A stretch of DNA of 64,000 bases, taken from NCBI GenBank assembly GCA_001298575.1, contig LJCV01000296.1:1-64000 (forward strand), written 5' to 3'. The notes under the pieces were generated by a model, which saw only the letters and a program-made list of their open reading frames with translations, was not told the DNA's origin and did not search any database. Source of the DNA: Actinobacteria bacterium OK074. GTDB taxonomy: Bacteria; Actinomycetota; Actinomycetes; Streptomycetales; Streptomycetaceae. Shown here piece by piece: positions 23,029 to 31,892 of this stretch. Every line of letters begins with the position of its first letter. The stretch's first letter is position 1. The position numbers were made by a program, and so were the translations under genes.

Positions 23029-26000
23029 CCGCCCGCACTCCAGTCCGTGGTGTAGCTGATCGGTGCGAACGGCGAGGTGGCGTACGCGAACAGGTTGAGC
23101 ACGTACTCCGGGACCTGGCCGCCGGGGTCGAGGATGGACACGATCTGCGGGCCCTCGGCCGAGTCCAGGTGCAGGCTGTCCGCCTGGCGCGGGATGTCCG
23201 CCCCGGGCTTGGTGTTGAGCTTGAGGCAGCCGATGGGGATGCCCGCCTCCTCGATGTCGAACGGCGTGGTGGTCGTGTAGTCCATCCGGTAGTGGTGCAT
23301 GAACAGCTGCTTGGACGGCGTGAGTTGGAGCCGCTGGTCGAAGAGGTCGACGCCGGGTTTCTCGATCCGGAAGTTGATGTCGACGTCCGGGTTGAGGTCG
23401 ACGTCGTACGCCTGGAGGTCGACGGAGCCGTAGGTGCCGGAGAAGCCCTGGAAGAACAGGCCCATCCAGTCCGGCAGGCTGATGCCGAGCGGGAGTCCGG
23501 TGTTCTGGCGGCCCGGCTGCACGTTGAGTTCGCTGACGTCGTCGGCGCTGACCAGCAGGGAGACGTTGCTCTGCCGTACGCCCCAGTGGCCTTCGAGGTT
23601 GCCGGTGATCAGGCCGCCCGCGACGGAGAACAAGTCGTCCGTGGGCACTGGCTGGTTGGGGATGTCCTCGGTGAACACCGAGAGCCCCAGCTGGAATTGG
23701 CCGGTCGTCGGCACGGACCTGAGCTGCACCTGTTTCTGCGCGGCGACGTAGGTGGCGGAGAACGCCTTGCCGAGCTTCTCGAAGTGCGCGTAGGCGTCGC
23801 TCAGTCCGGCCGCCGAGGTGCCGAAGCGCTGGGCCAGCCGGGCCTCGACGTGGAAGGTGCCGCCGAGCGTCGAGTCGTCCGCGTGGTAGGTCACCGTCGG
23901 CGCGTGTTCGCCCGAACCGCTGCGGAAACCACCGGCCTTGAACTCCATCGACTTCGGGATGCCGGTGAAGTCGATCAGACCGGAGGCCGGGCTGCCGTCG
24001 AAGGTGCCGGTCGCGGTGAACGAAAGCTCCTTGATCGGGACGGAGTTGACGACCTTGACGTCGCTGTCGTCGGCGATGGACGCGGTGATGTCCATCGAGC
24101 CCGGGATGGGATCGGCGACGGCCAGCGCCCGCGCGGTGCCGAAGACCGGTACGCCGTAGGCTTCCGCACGCAGGGTGAGGCGCCCGGCGGACGCCACGTC
24201 CGAGGAGTACTTGATCTCGGTGGTCGCGCCGGTGGTCACCGGGCCGAAGGTGAACCCGGCGGAGCCCGGCAGGTCGGCCAGCGTCGCCCAGACCCTGCCG
24301 CCGGTCAGCGGCGCCGGGACGAAGGCCGAGTCGGCGATGTACAGGTCGAGTTGGCCGGACGGCTCGTAGTCGCCGAAGCCGTACTGGTTGTGCGCCGGGT
24401 CGATGGTGACGGACTTCGGCAGCCCGGTCAGGTGGATGATGCCGACCGCGCCCCAGCCGCCCTTGGCGGTGACGAACGGCCCGGCGGCGCCCGAGCAGCC
24501 GGCCGAACCGGGCGTCGGGCAGAGGCGGTCGGCGACCGAGACGCCGTTGGCGAACTCGTGCACGCCGAGCCCGTCGAGCGCGGCGACCTTGCCCAGCCAC
24601 AACTGGGCCTCCAGGTCCAGGGTGCGGTCGGCCGTGTAGGTGATCTTCCCGTTGTCCGAGGCGATGGTGAGCGAGCCGGGGATCGGCCCGAGCCGGCCGA
24701 GCGCGGCCAGCCGCACGTCGTCGTGGCCGCCCGCGGCCAGCACGACGTCGCCGTCGAGGGCCACGGTCTGCGAGGCGACCTTCGCGGTGACCGTGAAGTC
24801 CCGGTCGGTGTGGGCGTATTGGACGCTGGTGACGTCGCTGACCTGTGCGCCGGCGTCCAGGTCACCGGTGGACTGGCGGTAGTGCACGGCGATGTGGGAG
24901 CCGGTCGGCGCGAGCGCCCCGGCGTGGTTGGTGACGGCGACGGCCGCCCTGCCGAGCGCCCCGGACAGCCCGCGGAACCGGAACGAGCCGCCCGCCCAGT
25001 CGGCGTCGAAGGTGCCGGGGATGTCGCTGACGTCGGCGTACACCGACCAGGTACGGCCCCCGTAGGGCACATGGGCCAGCAGGTGGACCCCGCCGATGGC
25101 CGAGGCCATGTCCGCCTGGAGGTGCTGCGCGGCCAAGTCGGCGGTGATGTCGGCACTTTGGGGGACGCCGGTGACCGAACCGGTGAGGTAGCCGGTGCTC
25201 GGACCGGTGACGGTGACGCCGATGGCGTCGACCGGCGCGGAGTCGTCCACGTGCACCGTGGTCTTCTGCCCGAAGGTGCCGGTGACGTGCAGCCGCGCCG
25301 GGAGTTTCTCCGCGGTGACCCTGCCGCGGAGTTCGGGGAACCGCGCGTTGGTGGTGGTCGCCTGGCCGGTGAGGGTGAGGGTGCCCAGCGGGGCGGAGGC
25401 GGTGTAACCGGCGTCCACCGTCGAGCCGTTGAAGTTCATCGGCCCCACCGTGAGGTCCAGCGGCGAGGGCAGGCCGGACAGCGAGGCCAGCGCGCGGACG
25501 TCGGGGAGGGCGTCGACGAGGCCGGACAGCCGGACGTACGCCTGGAGCGGGACGCCGGTGGGCGGCCGGTAGCCGGTGAGCGCGACCGTACGGGCCTTGG
25601 TGTCGACGGTCAGGCCGGTCGGCAGCCCGGGCAGGTGGACGATCGCGGTCAGGCCGAGGCAGGCGGAAAAGACCGTGCAGAACGGGCTGTTGTCCTGCGC
25701 GCAGCCCGCGGAGCCGCCGGTGCAGCCGGCCGCCATCGCCGACACCCCGTTGGCGAACAGCGGGGCCCCGGTCCTGTTGATCGCGGCCACCTTGCCTACG
25801 TGGGCTTCGAGTTCGAGGCCGATGTTCCGGTCGGCGGTGTAACTGAGCCTGCCGTCCGCGAAGTTGACGTTCAGCGTGGTGGGCAGGTTGGTGACGTGCC
25901 CGGCGAGTGCGAGCCGGGTGTCGTCCGTCGCACCCTGGACGACGTCGGCGTCGAGGTGCACGGGCGCGGTGCCGGTGTCGGTCTGGAGGGTGACGGTCTG

Positions 26001-28877
26001 GTCGCCGTCGGTGTGGGTGTAGCCAACGGTGGTCAGGTTCCGTACGGAGATGCTGCCGTCGAGGTCGTCGGTGGACTGCCGGTAGTGCACGGCGGCGTGC
26101 AGACCGGTCGGCTCGACGGTGTTCGCGTGGTTGGTCACGGTGAACGCGGCGCTGCCCAGTGGCCCTGAGATGCCGCGGAAGCGGAAGGTGCCGCCGCCGA
26201 AGTCGGCATCGAAGTGGGCCGGGATCGTGGCGAGTTGGGCCTGTGCGGTCCAGTCGCGGCCACCGACGGGGAAGCGGGCGGTGGCGTCGACCCCGCCGAA
26301 GAGGGTGTCGCTGGTGCCTTCGAGGTGGTGGCCGACCAGGTCGAGCGCGTAGTCGAGTCGCTTCGGCAGCCCGGTCAGCAGCACCGACAGGTAGTGGTCG
26401 GCGCCGGGGTCCAGCGACTCGTGGTGGTCGGGGCTGGCGAACAGCTCGACCCGCGGAACGGCGCTGGACGCCTGGTACTTGACCTCCGGGGTGTCGCCGA
26501 GCCGGTAGTTCACCTTCACGGACTGAGGCAGTTCGTTCACCGCGGCCCGCAGCGTCGGGCCGCCGTTGACGCGGGTGTAGGCGGCCTCGACCCGGTGCAC
26601 CACACTGCTCGCGGTGTACGTGACGGCGTGCTGCCCGGTGTCGGCGTCGACGGAGAGGTCGGCGGGCAGGTCGCTGACCTGGATCTGCGCCTTCTGGTCG
26701 TCGTCGAGGCGGCCCGCGGCCTCGAACTCCTGGCCGCCCGGGTCGAATTGGGCGGTGAGCCGCGGATGCGCGTCGTAATACGCGTCGACGGACTTCAGCC
26801 CCGTCACGCGGGCGCTGATCCCGACGCCGTCGCCCTTGGTGACGAGCGTGGCGTGGTCGCCGTCCAGCGGCGCGAAGTCGCCGAGCTTCCGCGAGATCTG
26901 GACGCTCGCGGAGCCCAGCGCCTGGTTCGCGGTGAACCGAACCCGGCTGGTCTGACGGTCCGTCACCAGACTTACCTGGGTGGGGAGTTCGCGCAGGCTG
27001 CCGTGGCCGACGAGTCCGGCGGCGCGGTCGTAGACGTCCGCGTCGAGCGCGGCGAGGGAACTGCTGGCCGAGTAGTCCAGGGCGATGTGGTCGCTGCCGG
27101 AGGCCGAGCCGTTCTGAGCGGTGAGCGCGGCGTCGAAGGAGGCGGGCACCGAGTCCGCGGTCACCTGGGTCTCGCGGTCCAGCCGGGTCCCGCTGTACTC
27201 GTCCTCGGCGAACAGGACGTTGTCGATGGTGCCGGACGCCCGGTAACTCACCTTCGCGGCGGGCCCGTTGACCGGCCGGGTGAGCGTGGCCGAGACCGAG
27301 GTGGGCAGGGTGTCGACCGACAGCCGGGTGAAGCTGTCCGACGGCGGGGTGCTGGTCTCGTGGTTGGCGAGCACCTGGACGTCGAGGTGGCTGCGGGTGG
27401 TGCTGGTCGCGTCGACCTTGACGGTCTGTGAACTCGTGGCGCTGCCCGGGTCGATCAGCTCGTGGGCGCCGAACAGCGTGGGTACGGGCGAGAACCGTGC
27501 GCTGGCCACCGTCGGGTCGACGACATCGCCCTCCGAGTTCTGCGCGACCGTACCGAGCCCGGCCGTCACCGCCAGCGAGTCGCCCGCGCCGACCGCGAGC
27601 AGCGTCTCGTGGATGTCGTAGGTGCCGCTGAGGAAGGTGCCCGGGTTGAGGGTGAACAGCCCGAGCGTGGCCAGCGGCAGCGAGTCGCCGCGGCGGTAGC
27701 CGTCGAAGCCGACCGAGAGCCGCTTGTGGGTGGGCAGGTCGTAGACGCCCCACACGTGCGCGTGCAGCGCCTTGCCGGTCGTCTCGCTGGTGGGCAGGCG
27801 CACTTCGAGCATCGCCACGCCCAACTGCACCAGATCCACGAGCGCCTTGACCTTGTCGCCGAGGCTCGCCGTCAGGTCGGCGATCAGGTGGGTCAACCGG
27901 AGCTTCTGCAGCAGGAGTTCGGGGTGGAGCGCCGCCTGCAACGGGTCCTTGAGCAGGTCCAGCACCCCGGCGAGGGTGTTCTGCGCGTCGGTGAGCTGCT
28001 GCTGGAGGTCGAGCACCTTCTGGGCCGCGGCAACGATGTCGCCGACCCCGGCCACGGGCACCATGTCGACCAGCACGTCCGGGGTGTGGTCACCGGTGAC
28101 GTCGACCAGCGCGGGCACCGCGAGCGGCAGGGTCAGCGAGCAGGACGCGGACTTGGTGGCGGACTCCGAGCAGACGCGGTAGGTGATCCGCGGCAGGCCG
28201 TCCGGGAGTTTCTGCAGCAGCGCCAGCGGGTCGACGGGCAGCGGCGGCGGGAAGTCGCCGCTCTTCAGCGCGTCGATCAGGTCCTGGAGGGTGGCGCGGT
28301 GCGCGGGATCGGTGAACTCGGCCGAGGACACCTGGGGTTGGAGCTGTCGCGCGTCGAGGTCCGGTGTGCCGTCGGCGTTCAGCCGGCCGGCCGCCTTGAG
28401 CGTGCTGGTCGCCCGCGAGGTGGCCGCGTCCACGAGGTCCTTGGCGGGGCGCGTCGGGAGCGCCAGCGGTGACGGATCCACGGCCGGTTCCGGTGTGAAC
28501 GTGGCACGGTCCACGTTCACGGCGCCGTTCGCGGGTGCGACGGCGGGGAGCGCGTTGATGCTCTGCAGCGCCTTCGACGGGCCGCGGTTCACGTCAACCG
28601 TGCTGTCCGGACCGGGATCCATCGCCTTGACGGGCGTAATGGGTTTGGGCGTCGCCAACTGCTTGCCGACCGCCTTGGCCGTCCTGCGGCCCCCGCTCGC
28701 CGCGCCGCTCTCCGGCGTGACGTACGAGGGCAGCACTCTCGTCCCGGAACGCAGCCCCGCCTTGCCCGTACCGGCCGATCCGCCGGAGCTGTCGGCGGTC
28801 GCGGGCGGCGCCGCCAGTATCCCCGCCACGAGTGCCGCGATGATCGGTCCGACCATGCCAATAGCCCTGTGTCGCAT
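23022..28877 (-). CDS. Giant secreted beta-repeat protein of unknown function, 1,951 aa
   Basis: I do not recognise this protein. It has a clear Sec signal peptide (GMVGPIIAALVAGILAAPPATA, residues 7-28) and no anchor, so it is secreted. Residues 30-240 are Ala/Pro-rich; about 285-360 form long amphipathic helices (VLDLQQQLTDAQNTLAGVLD). From about 480 to the end the chain is beta-rich, with recurring units of 'xLPxxxxV...VxYxAS' (for example LPADLSVDADTGQHAVTYTAS). Two related segments of about 235 residues lie at roughly 861-1095 and 1261-1495, sharing FDADxxGGxFRFRGxSGxLG and HYRQSTxDLD, each with a Cys-containing loop. ATG 28877 has GGGGGAC upstream. The small lipoprotein gene overlaps its end. 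Confidence 0.82.
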   Translation of the reverse strand: MRHRAIGMVGPIIAALVAGILAAPPATADSSGGSAGTGKAGLRSGTRVLPSYVTPESGAASGGRRTAKAVGKQLATPKPITPVKAMDPGPDSTVDVNRGPSKALQSINALPAVAPANGAVNVDRATFTPEPAVDPSPLALPTRPAKDLVDAATSRATSTLKAAGRLNADGTPDLDARQLQPQVSSAEFTDPAHRATLQDLIDALKSGDFPPPLPVDPLALLQKLPDGLPRITYRVCSESATKSASCSLTLPLAVPALVDVTGDHTPDVLVDMVPVAGVGDIVAAAQKVLDLQQQLTDAQNTLAGVLDLLKDPLQAALHPELLLQKLRLTHLIADLTASLGDKVKALVDLVQLGVAMLEVRLPTSETTGKALHAHVWGVYDLPTHKRLSVGFDGYRRGDSLPLATLGLFTLNPGTFLSGTYDIHETLLAVGAGDSLAVTAGLGTVAQNSEGDVVDPTVASARFSPVPTLFGAHELIDPGSATSSQTVKVDATSTTRSHLDVQVLANHETSTPPSDSFTRLSVDTLPTSVSATLTRPVNGPAAKVSYRASGTIDNVLFAEDEYSGTRLDRETQVTADSVPASFDAALTAQNGSASGSDHIALDYSASSSLAALDADVYDRAAGLVGHGSLRELPTQVSLVTDRQTSRVRFTANQALGSASVQISRKLGDFAPLDGDHATLVTKGDGVGISARVTGLKSVDAYYDAHPRLTAQFDPGGQEFEAAGRLDDDQKAQIQVSDLPADLSVDADTGQHAVTYTASSVVHRVEAAYTRVNGGPTLRAAVNELPQSVKVNYRLGDTPEVKYQASSAVPRVELFASPDHHESLDPGADHYLSVLLTGLPKRLDYALDLVGHHLEGTSDTLFGGVDATARFPVGGRDWTAQAQLATIPAHFDADFGGGTFRFRGISGPLGSAAFTVTNHANTVEPTGLHAAVHYRQSTDDLDGSISVRNLTTVGYTHTDGDQTVTLQTDTGTAPVHLDADVVQGATDDTRLALAGHVTNLPTTLNVNFADGRLSYTADRNIGLELEAHVGKVAAINRTGAPLFANGVSAMAAGCTGGSAGCAQDNSPFCTVFSACLGLTAIVHLPGLPTGLTVDTKARTVALTGYRPPTGVPLQAYVRLSGLVDALPDVRALASLSGLPSPLDLTVGPMNFNGSTVDAGYTASAPLGTLTLTGQATTTNARFPELRGRVTAEKLPARLHVTGTFGQKTTVHVDDSAPVDAIGVTVTGPSTGYLTGSVTGVPQSADITADLAAQHLQADMASAIGGVHLLAHVPYGGRTWSVYADVSDIPGTFDADWAGGSFRFRGLSGALGRAAVAVTNHAGALAPTGSHIAVHYRQSTGDLDAGAQVSDVTSVQYAHTDRDFTVTAKVASQTVALDGDVVLAAGGHDDVRLAALGRLGPIPGSLTIASDNGKITYTADRTLDLEAQLWLGKVAALDGLGVHEFANGVSVADRLCPTPGSAGCSGAAGPFVTAKGGWGAVGIIHLTGLPKSVTIDPAHNQYGFGDYEPSGQLDLYIADSAFVPAPLTGGRVWATLADLPGSAGFTFGPVTTGATTEIKYSSDVASAGRLTLRAEAYGVPVFGTARALAVADPIPGSMDITASIADDSDVKVVNSVPIKELSFTATGTFDGSPASGLIDFTGIPKSMEFKAGGFRSGSGEHAPTVTYHADDSTLGGTFHVEARLAQRFGTSAAGLSDAYAHFEKLGKAFSATYVAAQKQVQLRSVPTTGQFQLGLSVFTEDIPNQPVPTDDLFSVAGGLITGNLEGHWGVRQSNVSLLVSADDVSELNVQPGRQNTGLPLGISLPDWMGLFFQGFSGTYGSVDLQAYDVDLNPDVDINFRIEKPGVDLFDQRLQLTPSKQLFMHHYRMDYTTTTPFDIEEAGIPIGCLKLNTKPGADIPRQADSLHLDSAEGPQIVSILDPGGQVPEYVLNLFAYATSPFAPISYTTDWSAGGC

Positions 28878-29136
28878 AAGAGTTGTCCCCCGCCGAGGGC
28901 CTGCGCGGCCCGCCGTCCCAACGTCTCGTACTGCTGCGAAAGTAGCGTGGGGTGGGGTTTGCGGGTGCGTCGGGGACTGCGGTTCCTTTGAGGAACTTGT
29001 GTGAAGGGAATGAGGTCGGCGGGCTGCTGCGACAAAGGGCGGCCGGGCGGGGGTGGTTGGCCGTCTTGTTGGCCAACAGGGCTGCTTCTACTCTGCTCTT
29101 CGGGCATCCGGTGCCCGTCGACGAGGGGGAGCGGCC

Positions 29137-30228
29137 TTGGACAGGTCACCGTCCGACGAAGAGATCCGCCAGGCGGTCGGCAAGTACGTTGCCCGGCGCG
29201 GCATCACGGTCCATCCCACCGAGACCAACACGAACGTTCACCGCAACCCGCTGCTCAAGTTCGAGATCGTGCGGTCCGTCAAGGACACGCGCGAGGGCTC
29301 GCGCAAGGTGCCGGGAAGCGGCAAGGACATCGCGAAACGCGGCACGTACACGGACCTTGAGACCTACCCCGTCGACCCGCCCGCCGATCCGCGCGAGTAC
29401 AAGCGCGTGGATCTGGTCCGGGAGGGGTCGTTCGAGGTGGTCGACTGCGAAGACTGCACCGGTGGCACGTACTTGTGCACGGAGTGCGACGGCCGTGGCA
29501 AGCACGACTGCGCCCCGTACGTCGACTGCCCCGTCTGCGACCGCAGCACCAATGTGTGCTGGGAGTGCGAGGGCAGGGGGCGGCCGCGCACCCGGCGGCG
29601 TACACCACCGCGGCCCCGCCCCGCGGGTGCGCCCGAGCGGGCCACCTGCAAGCGCTGCGGAGTCGAGGACGTCGCCTGCCCCAAGTGCGAGGGTGAGGGC
29701 CAACTGGAGTGCCCCGACTGCGAGAAGCAGGGGTTCGTGACGTGCGAGAGCTGCAACGGGAAGGGGCGGCACACCCACGCGGAATGCAGGGGCACCGGCC
29801 GTTTCGCGCTCTGGACGGAGGGAGTCGTCGAGTTCACTCCCGTGCCCGACGGAGCGAACGTGCCGGCCCCGGCCGGTCTCCGTCGGCAGACGGACAGGCT
29901 CGGCCGATGGCGTCCGGTCACCCTGACCCGGGCCACCGACAAGCTCCCGGACGACCTGGACCCTGCTCACCGCAGGCTGGTCGAGCCCAGACTCGCGCTT
30001 GGGGAAAGGGAGTTCGGCCGCAGCGCCACGCTCCGCCACCTCCCGTTCTGCCACGTCACCATGGTGGCCGACCCGCACCGCGTCTACTACGCCTTCCCCT
30101 CGAACTCGGGGATCGAGGTCGTCGCCCGCCCGACGAAGGAACGCGTACGCCACTACGCCGCCATCACGGTGGCCGCGCTGGCCGTCGTGGCCCTCGTCGC
30201 GACCCTCGTGCTGGCGGCGCTCAACTGA
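29137..30228 (+). CDS. DnaJ-type zinc-cluster protein with C-terminal membrane anchor, 363 aa
   Basis: The central part (about 105-215) has some ten CxxC pairs, including CEDCTGG, CTECDGRG, CPVCDR, CWECEGRG, CKRCG, CPKCEGEG, CPDCEKQG and CESCNGKG, like the zinc-binding domain of DnaJ but longer and without a J domain. Residues about 285-335 form a beta-type region (HLPFCHVTMVADPHRVYYAF), and the protein ends in one membrane helix (ITVAALAVVALVATLVLAAL), so the zinc cluster is cytoplasmic if tail-anchored. The overall order recalls SSUH2-type proteins. Start TTG 29137 is chosen for the GAGGGGGAGCGGCC before it. It is divergent from the giant secreted protein across 259 bases. Confidence 0.75.
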   Translation: MDRSPSDEEIRQAVGKYVARRGITVHPTETNTNVHRNPLLKFEIVRSVKDTREGSRKVPGSGKDIAKRGTYTDLETYPVDPPADPREYKRVDLVREGSFEVVDCEDCTGGTYLCTECDGRGKHDCAPYVDCPVCDRSTNVCWECEGRGRPRTRRRTPPRPRPAGAPERATCKRCGVEDVACPKCEGEGQLECPDCEKQGFVTCESCNGKGRHTHAECRGTGRFALWTEGVVEFTPVPDGANVPAPAGLRRQTDRLGRWRPVTLTRATDKLPDDLDPAHRRLVEPRLALGEREFGRSATLRHLPFCHVTMVADPHRVYYAFPSNSGIEVVARPTKERVRHYAAITVAALAVVALVATLVLAALN

Positions 30229-30250
30229 CCTCCCAGCGGCACGAGTTGGC

Positions 30251-30955
30251 TCAGAAGGGCCCAGGCCCCCCAGGCCCCCCGAAGCCTCCGAACCCACCGG
30301 GCCCCCCGAACGGCCCCCCGCCGTGCGGCCCGTGGTGGTGGAAGCCGTCCAACAGGGCGTCCGCCAGCAGGATTCCGCCAACCCCCGCCGCTCCGGCCAC
30401 CAGTGCGGTCTTCCACCAGGGGGCGCTGTACCAGCCGCCGGGCACGTTGCGGCCGGCGACGACACCGCCGGGGTAGTAGTACGGCGTCGCGGCGCTCTGT
30501 TGCGCGGACGCGGCGTAGGTCTGGTCGCCGACCGTGACGCGGTCGCCGTTGCCGGTCACCGTGCCGGTACCGAGGCGCGGCAGCTCCGGGCCCGGGTCGA
30601 GCCCCAGCGAGGTGCGCCCGGCCCGCACGTAGTGCAGCCCTTCGAGGGCGGTCTGCTGCACCAGGGCGTACTGCGCGGGGGAGTACGCCGTCGCCAACTG
30701 CCCCTGGGCGGCCTGGTGTCGCTCGGCCGCGTCGGCGAGGGCCTGGCGGGCGGCCGGGTTGTCACCGGCGTCCAGCGTGGACAGGCTCCCGCCCAGCCGC
30801 TCCACCCAACGAGTGGCCTCGGCACCGGCGTCGGCGTCGTACATCTGCTGCTGTGCGAGCCCGGGGCCGGGCCGCCGGCCACCCGCCTGCCGCTTGCTGA
30901 AGGCCACGGCACCGCCGATGATCAGCGCCAGCAGGACCAGCGCGATGAAACCCAT
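30251..30955 (-). CDS. Membrane protein with helical domain and Gly-rich tail, 234 aa
   Basis: The N-terminal membrane helix is GFIALVLLALIIGGAVAF (2-19). A helical domain follows at about 40-115 (ADAAERHQAAQGQLATAYSPAQYALVQQTALEGLHYVRAG), then a small polar segment (GTGTVTGNGDRVTVGDQTYAAS), a second hydrophobic stretch (TALVAGAAGVGGILLADALL, about 180-199) and a His/Gly/Pro-rich end (GPHGGGPFGGPGGFGGFGGP). This type is common in Streptomyces and of unknown function. ATG 30955 follows GAGGTCGTC. It is convergent with the zinc-cluster gene, with 22 bases between the stops. Confidence 0.75.
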   Translation of the reverse strand: MGFIALVLLALIIGGAVAFSKRQAGGRRPGPGLAQQQMYDADAGAEATRWVERLGGSLSTLDAGDNPAARQALADAAERHQAAQGQLATAYSPAQYALVQQTALEGLHYVRAGRTSLGLDPGPELPRLGTGTVTGNGDRVTVGDQTYAASAQQSAATPYYYPGGVVAGRNVPGGWYSAPWWKTALVAGAAGVGGILLADALLDGFHHHGPHGGGPFGGPGGFGGFGGPGGPGPF

Positions 30956-31009
30956 GACGACCTCACGTCCTCCCGAATCCCGGGGTCCGGTACGCCCCGT
31001 ACGAGACGA

Positions 31010-31813
31010 TCAGACACTCGGCCGCTGAGAGGGGTCTGCGGGTTGTCTGAGTGGTTTCTGTGAATCGGGTTGAGGGGATGGGCCGTTGAGCAGGCCCTCG
31101 CGCAGCAGCTCGCCGAGGAAGGTCGCCGCGTCCGGCCAGGACCTCGCGCCCACCGCCCGGCCGACGTCCTCGGTGGTATGCATCCGGGCCAACGCGTCCG
31201 ACATACCGGCGAGTTGGGCGTCCCGATCCGCAGCCGACCCCCGCGGCGGCAGCGTCTCGCGGAAGCACTCCTCCGCCGGGAGCAGCCCGGTGAACCAGCG
31301 GAAGAAGCCGACGCCCGTGATGGGCAGCACCGAGTACGTCAGGTGCGGCGAGTGCGTGCCCTCGACCGCCGCCGCCCCGTGCCACCAGCCGCGCGGCAGG
31401 AACAGCACGTCTCCCGCCGCCAGGACCGGATCGGCGTACGGCTCCCCGGTCGGCGCGGGCGGCCGGACGACGTCGTGGAGCATCGCGGCCGTACGGGTCG
31501 GCGGGTAGTAGCGCCGGCGTTTGCGCGCGGACAACTGGACGACGAGGACGTCGTGGTCGTCGAAGTGCAGCCCGAAGCCCTCGGTGCGGGTCCAGCTCGC
31601 GTGGAGGTTCGTCCGTACGACCGTCCTGAACAGGCGTTCCAGGTCCGCCGCGGTGCGTTCGGTGTCGGGGTGCAGCTCATCGACCGCGTCCAGGACCAGT
31701 CGTTCTTGGCAACGACCGTGCCAGGACCGGACGAAGCGCCGTTCTTCGCCACGACGGTGCCGGGCCCGAACGTGCACGTCAATCCATACGTCAATCCATA
31801 CGTCGATCGTCAC
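31010..31813 (-). pseudogene. 5'-truncated JmjC/cupin-type oxygenase gene
   Basis: From about residue 40 this matches the cupin_4/JmjC family (ribosomal-oxygenase-like): LVLDAVDELHPDTERTAADL, NLHASWTRTEGFGLHFDDHD (iron-binding HxD), VLFLPRGWWHGAA and HSPHLTYSVLPITG (distal His). The usual N-terminal part of the fold is absent. What precedes is Arg-rich and includes a 12-base tandem duplication (31776-31799) giving IDVWIDVW. The first possible codon (GTG 31813) lies only 17 bases from a strong terminator of the upstream gene, leaving no room for a promoter. It is probably a decaying remnant, although the metal ligands survive. Confidence 0.6.
31776..31799. repeat. 12-bp tandem duplication at the truncated cupin gene's 5' end
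   Basis: ACGTCAATCCAT is repeated exactly at 31776-31787 and 31788-31799, with a degraded third copy after it. A second imperfect duplication lies next to it (CGTTCTTSGCMACGACSGTGCC at about 31702 and 31739). Both sit where the gene's missing 5' part should be. Confidence 0.8.
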
Positions 31814-31830
31814 ATCGATCAGGCATGCGC

Positions 31831-31877
31831 GACTGCCCGGGCCAGGAGGGCGGTTACCCCTCCCGGCCCGGGCAGTC
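31831..31877. terminator. Long stem-loop terminator of bglC
   Basis: GACTGCCCGGGCC (31831-31843) pairs perfectly with GGCCCGGGCAGTC (31865-31877), and an inner GGAGGG/CCCTCC extends the stem. It lies 16 bases beyond the bglC stop codon. Confidence 0.85.
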
Positions 31878-31892
31878 CGGAACCCGCCGCCC

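Noticed and set aside
22516..24600. Very long minus-strand frame running into the lipoprotein
   Set aside because: Only the last 170 residues (signal peptide and lipobox onward) look like protein; the earlier part is an Arg/Gly/Pro shadow of the giant gene in another frame.
23169..26168. 999-codon plus-strand frame opposite the giant gene
   Set aside because: Composition is dominated by Arg, Gly, Val and Glu with no motifs; typical antisense shadow of a GC-rich gene.
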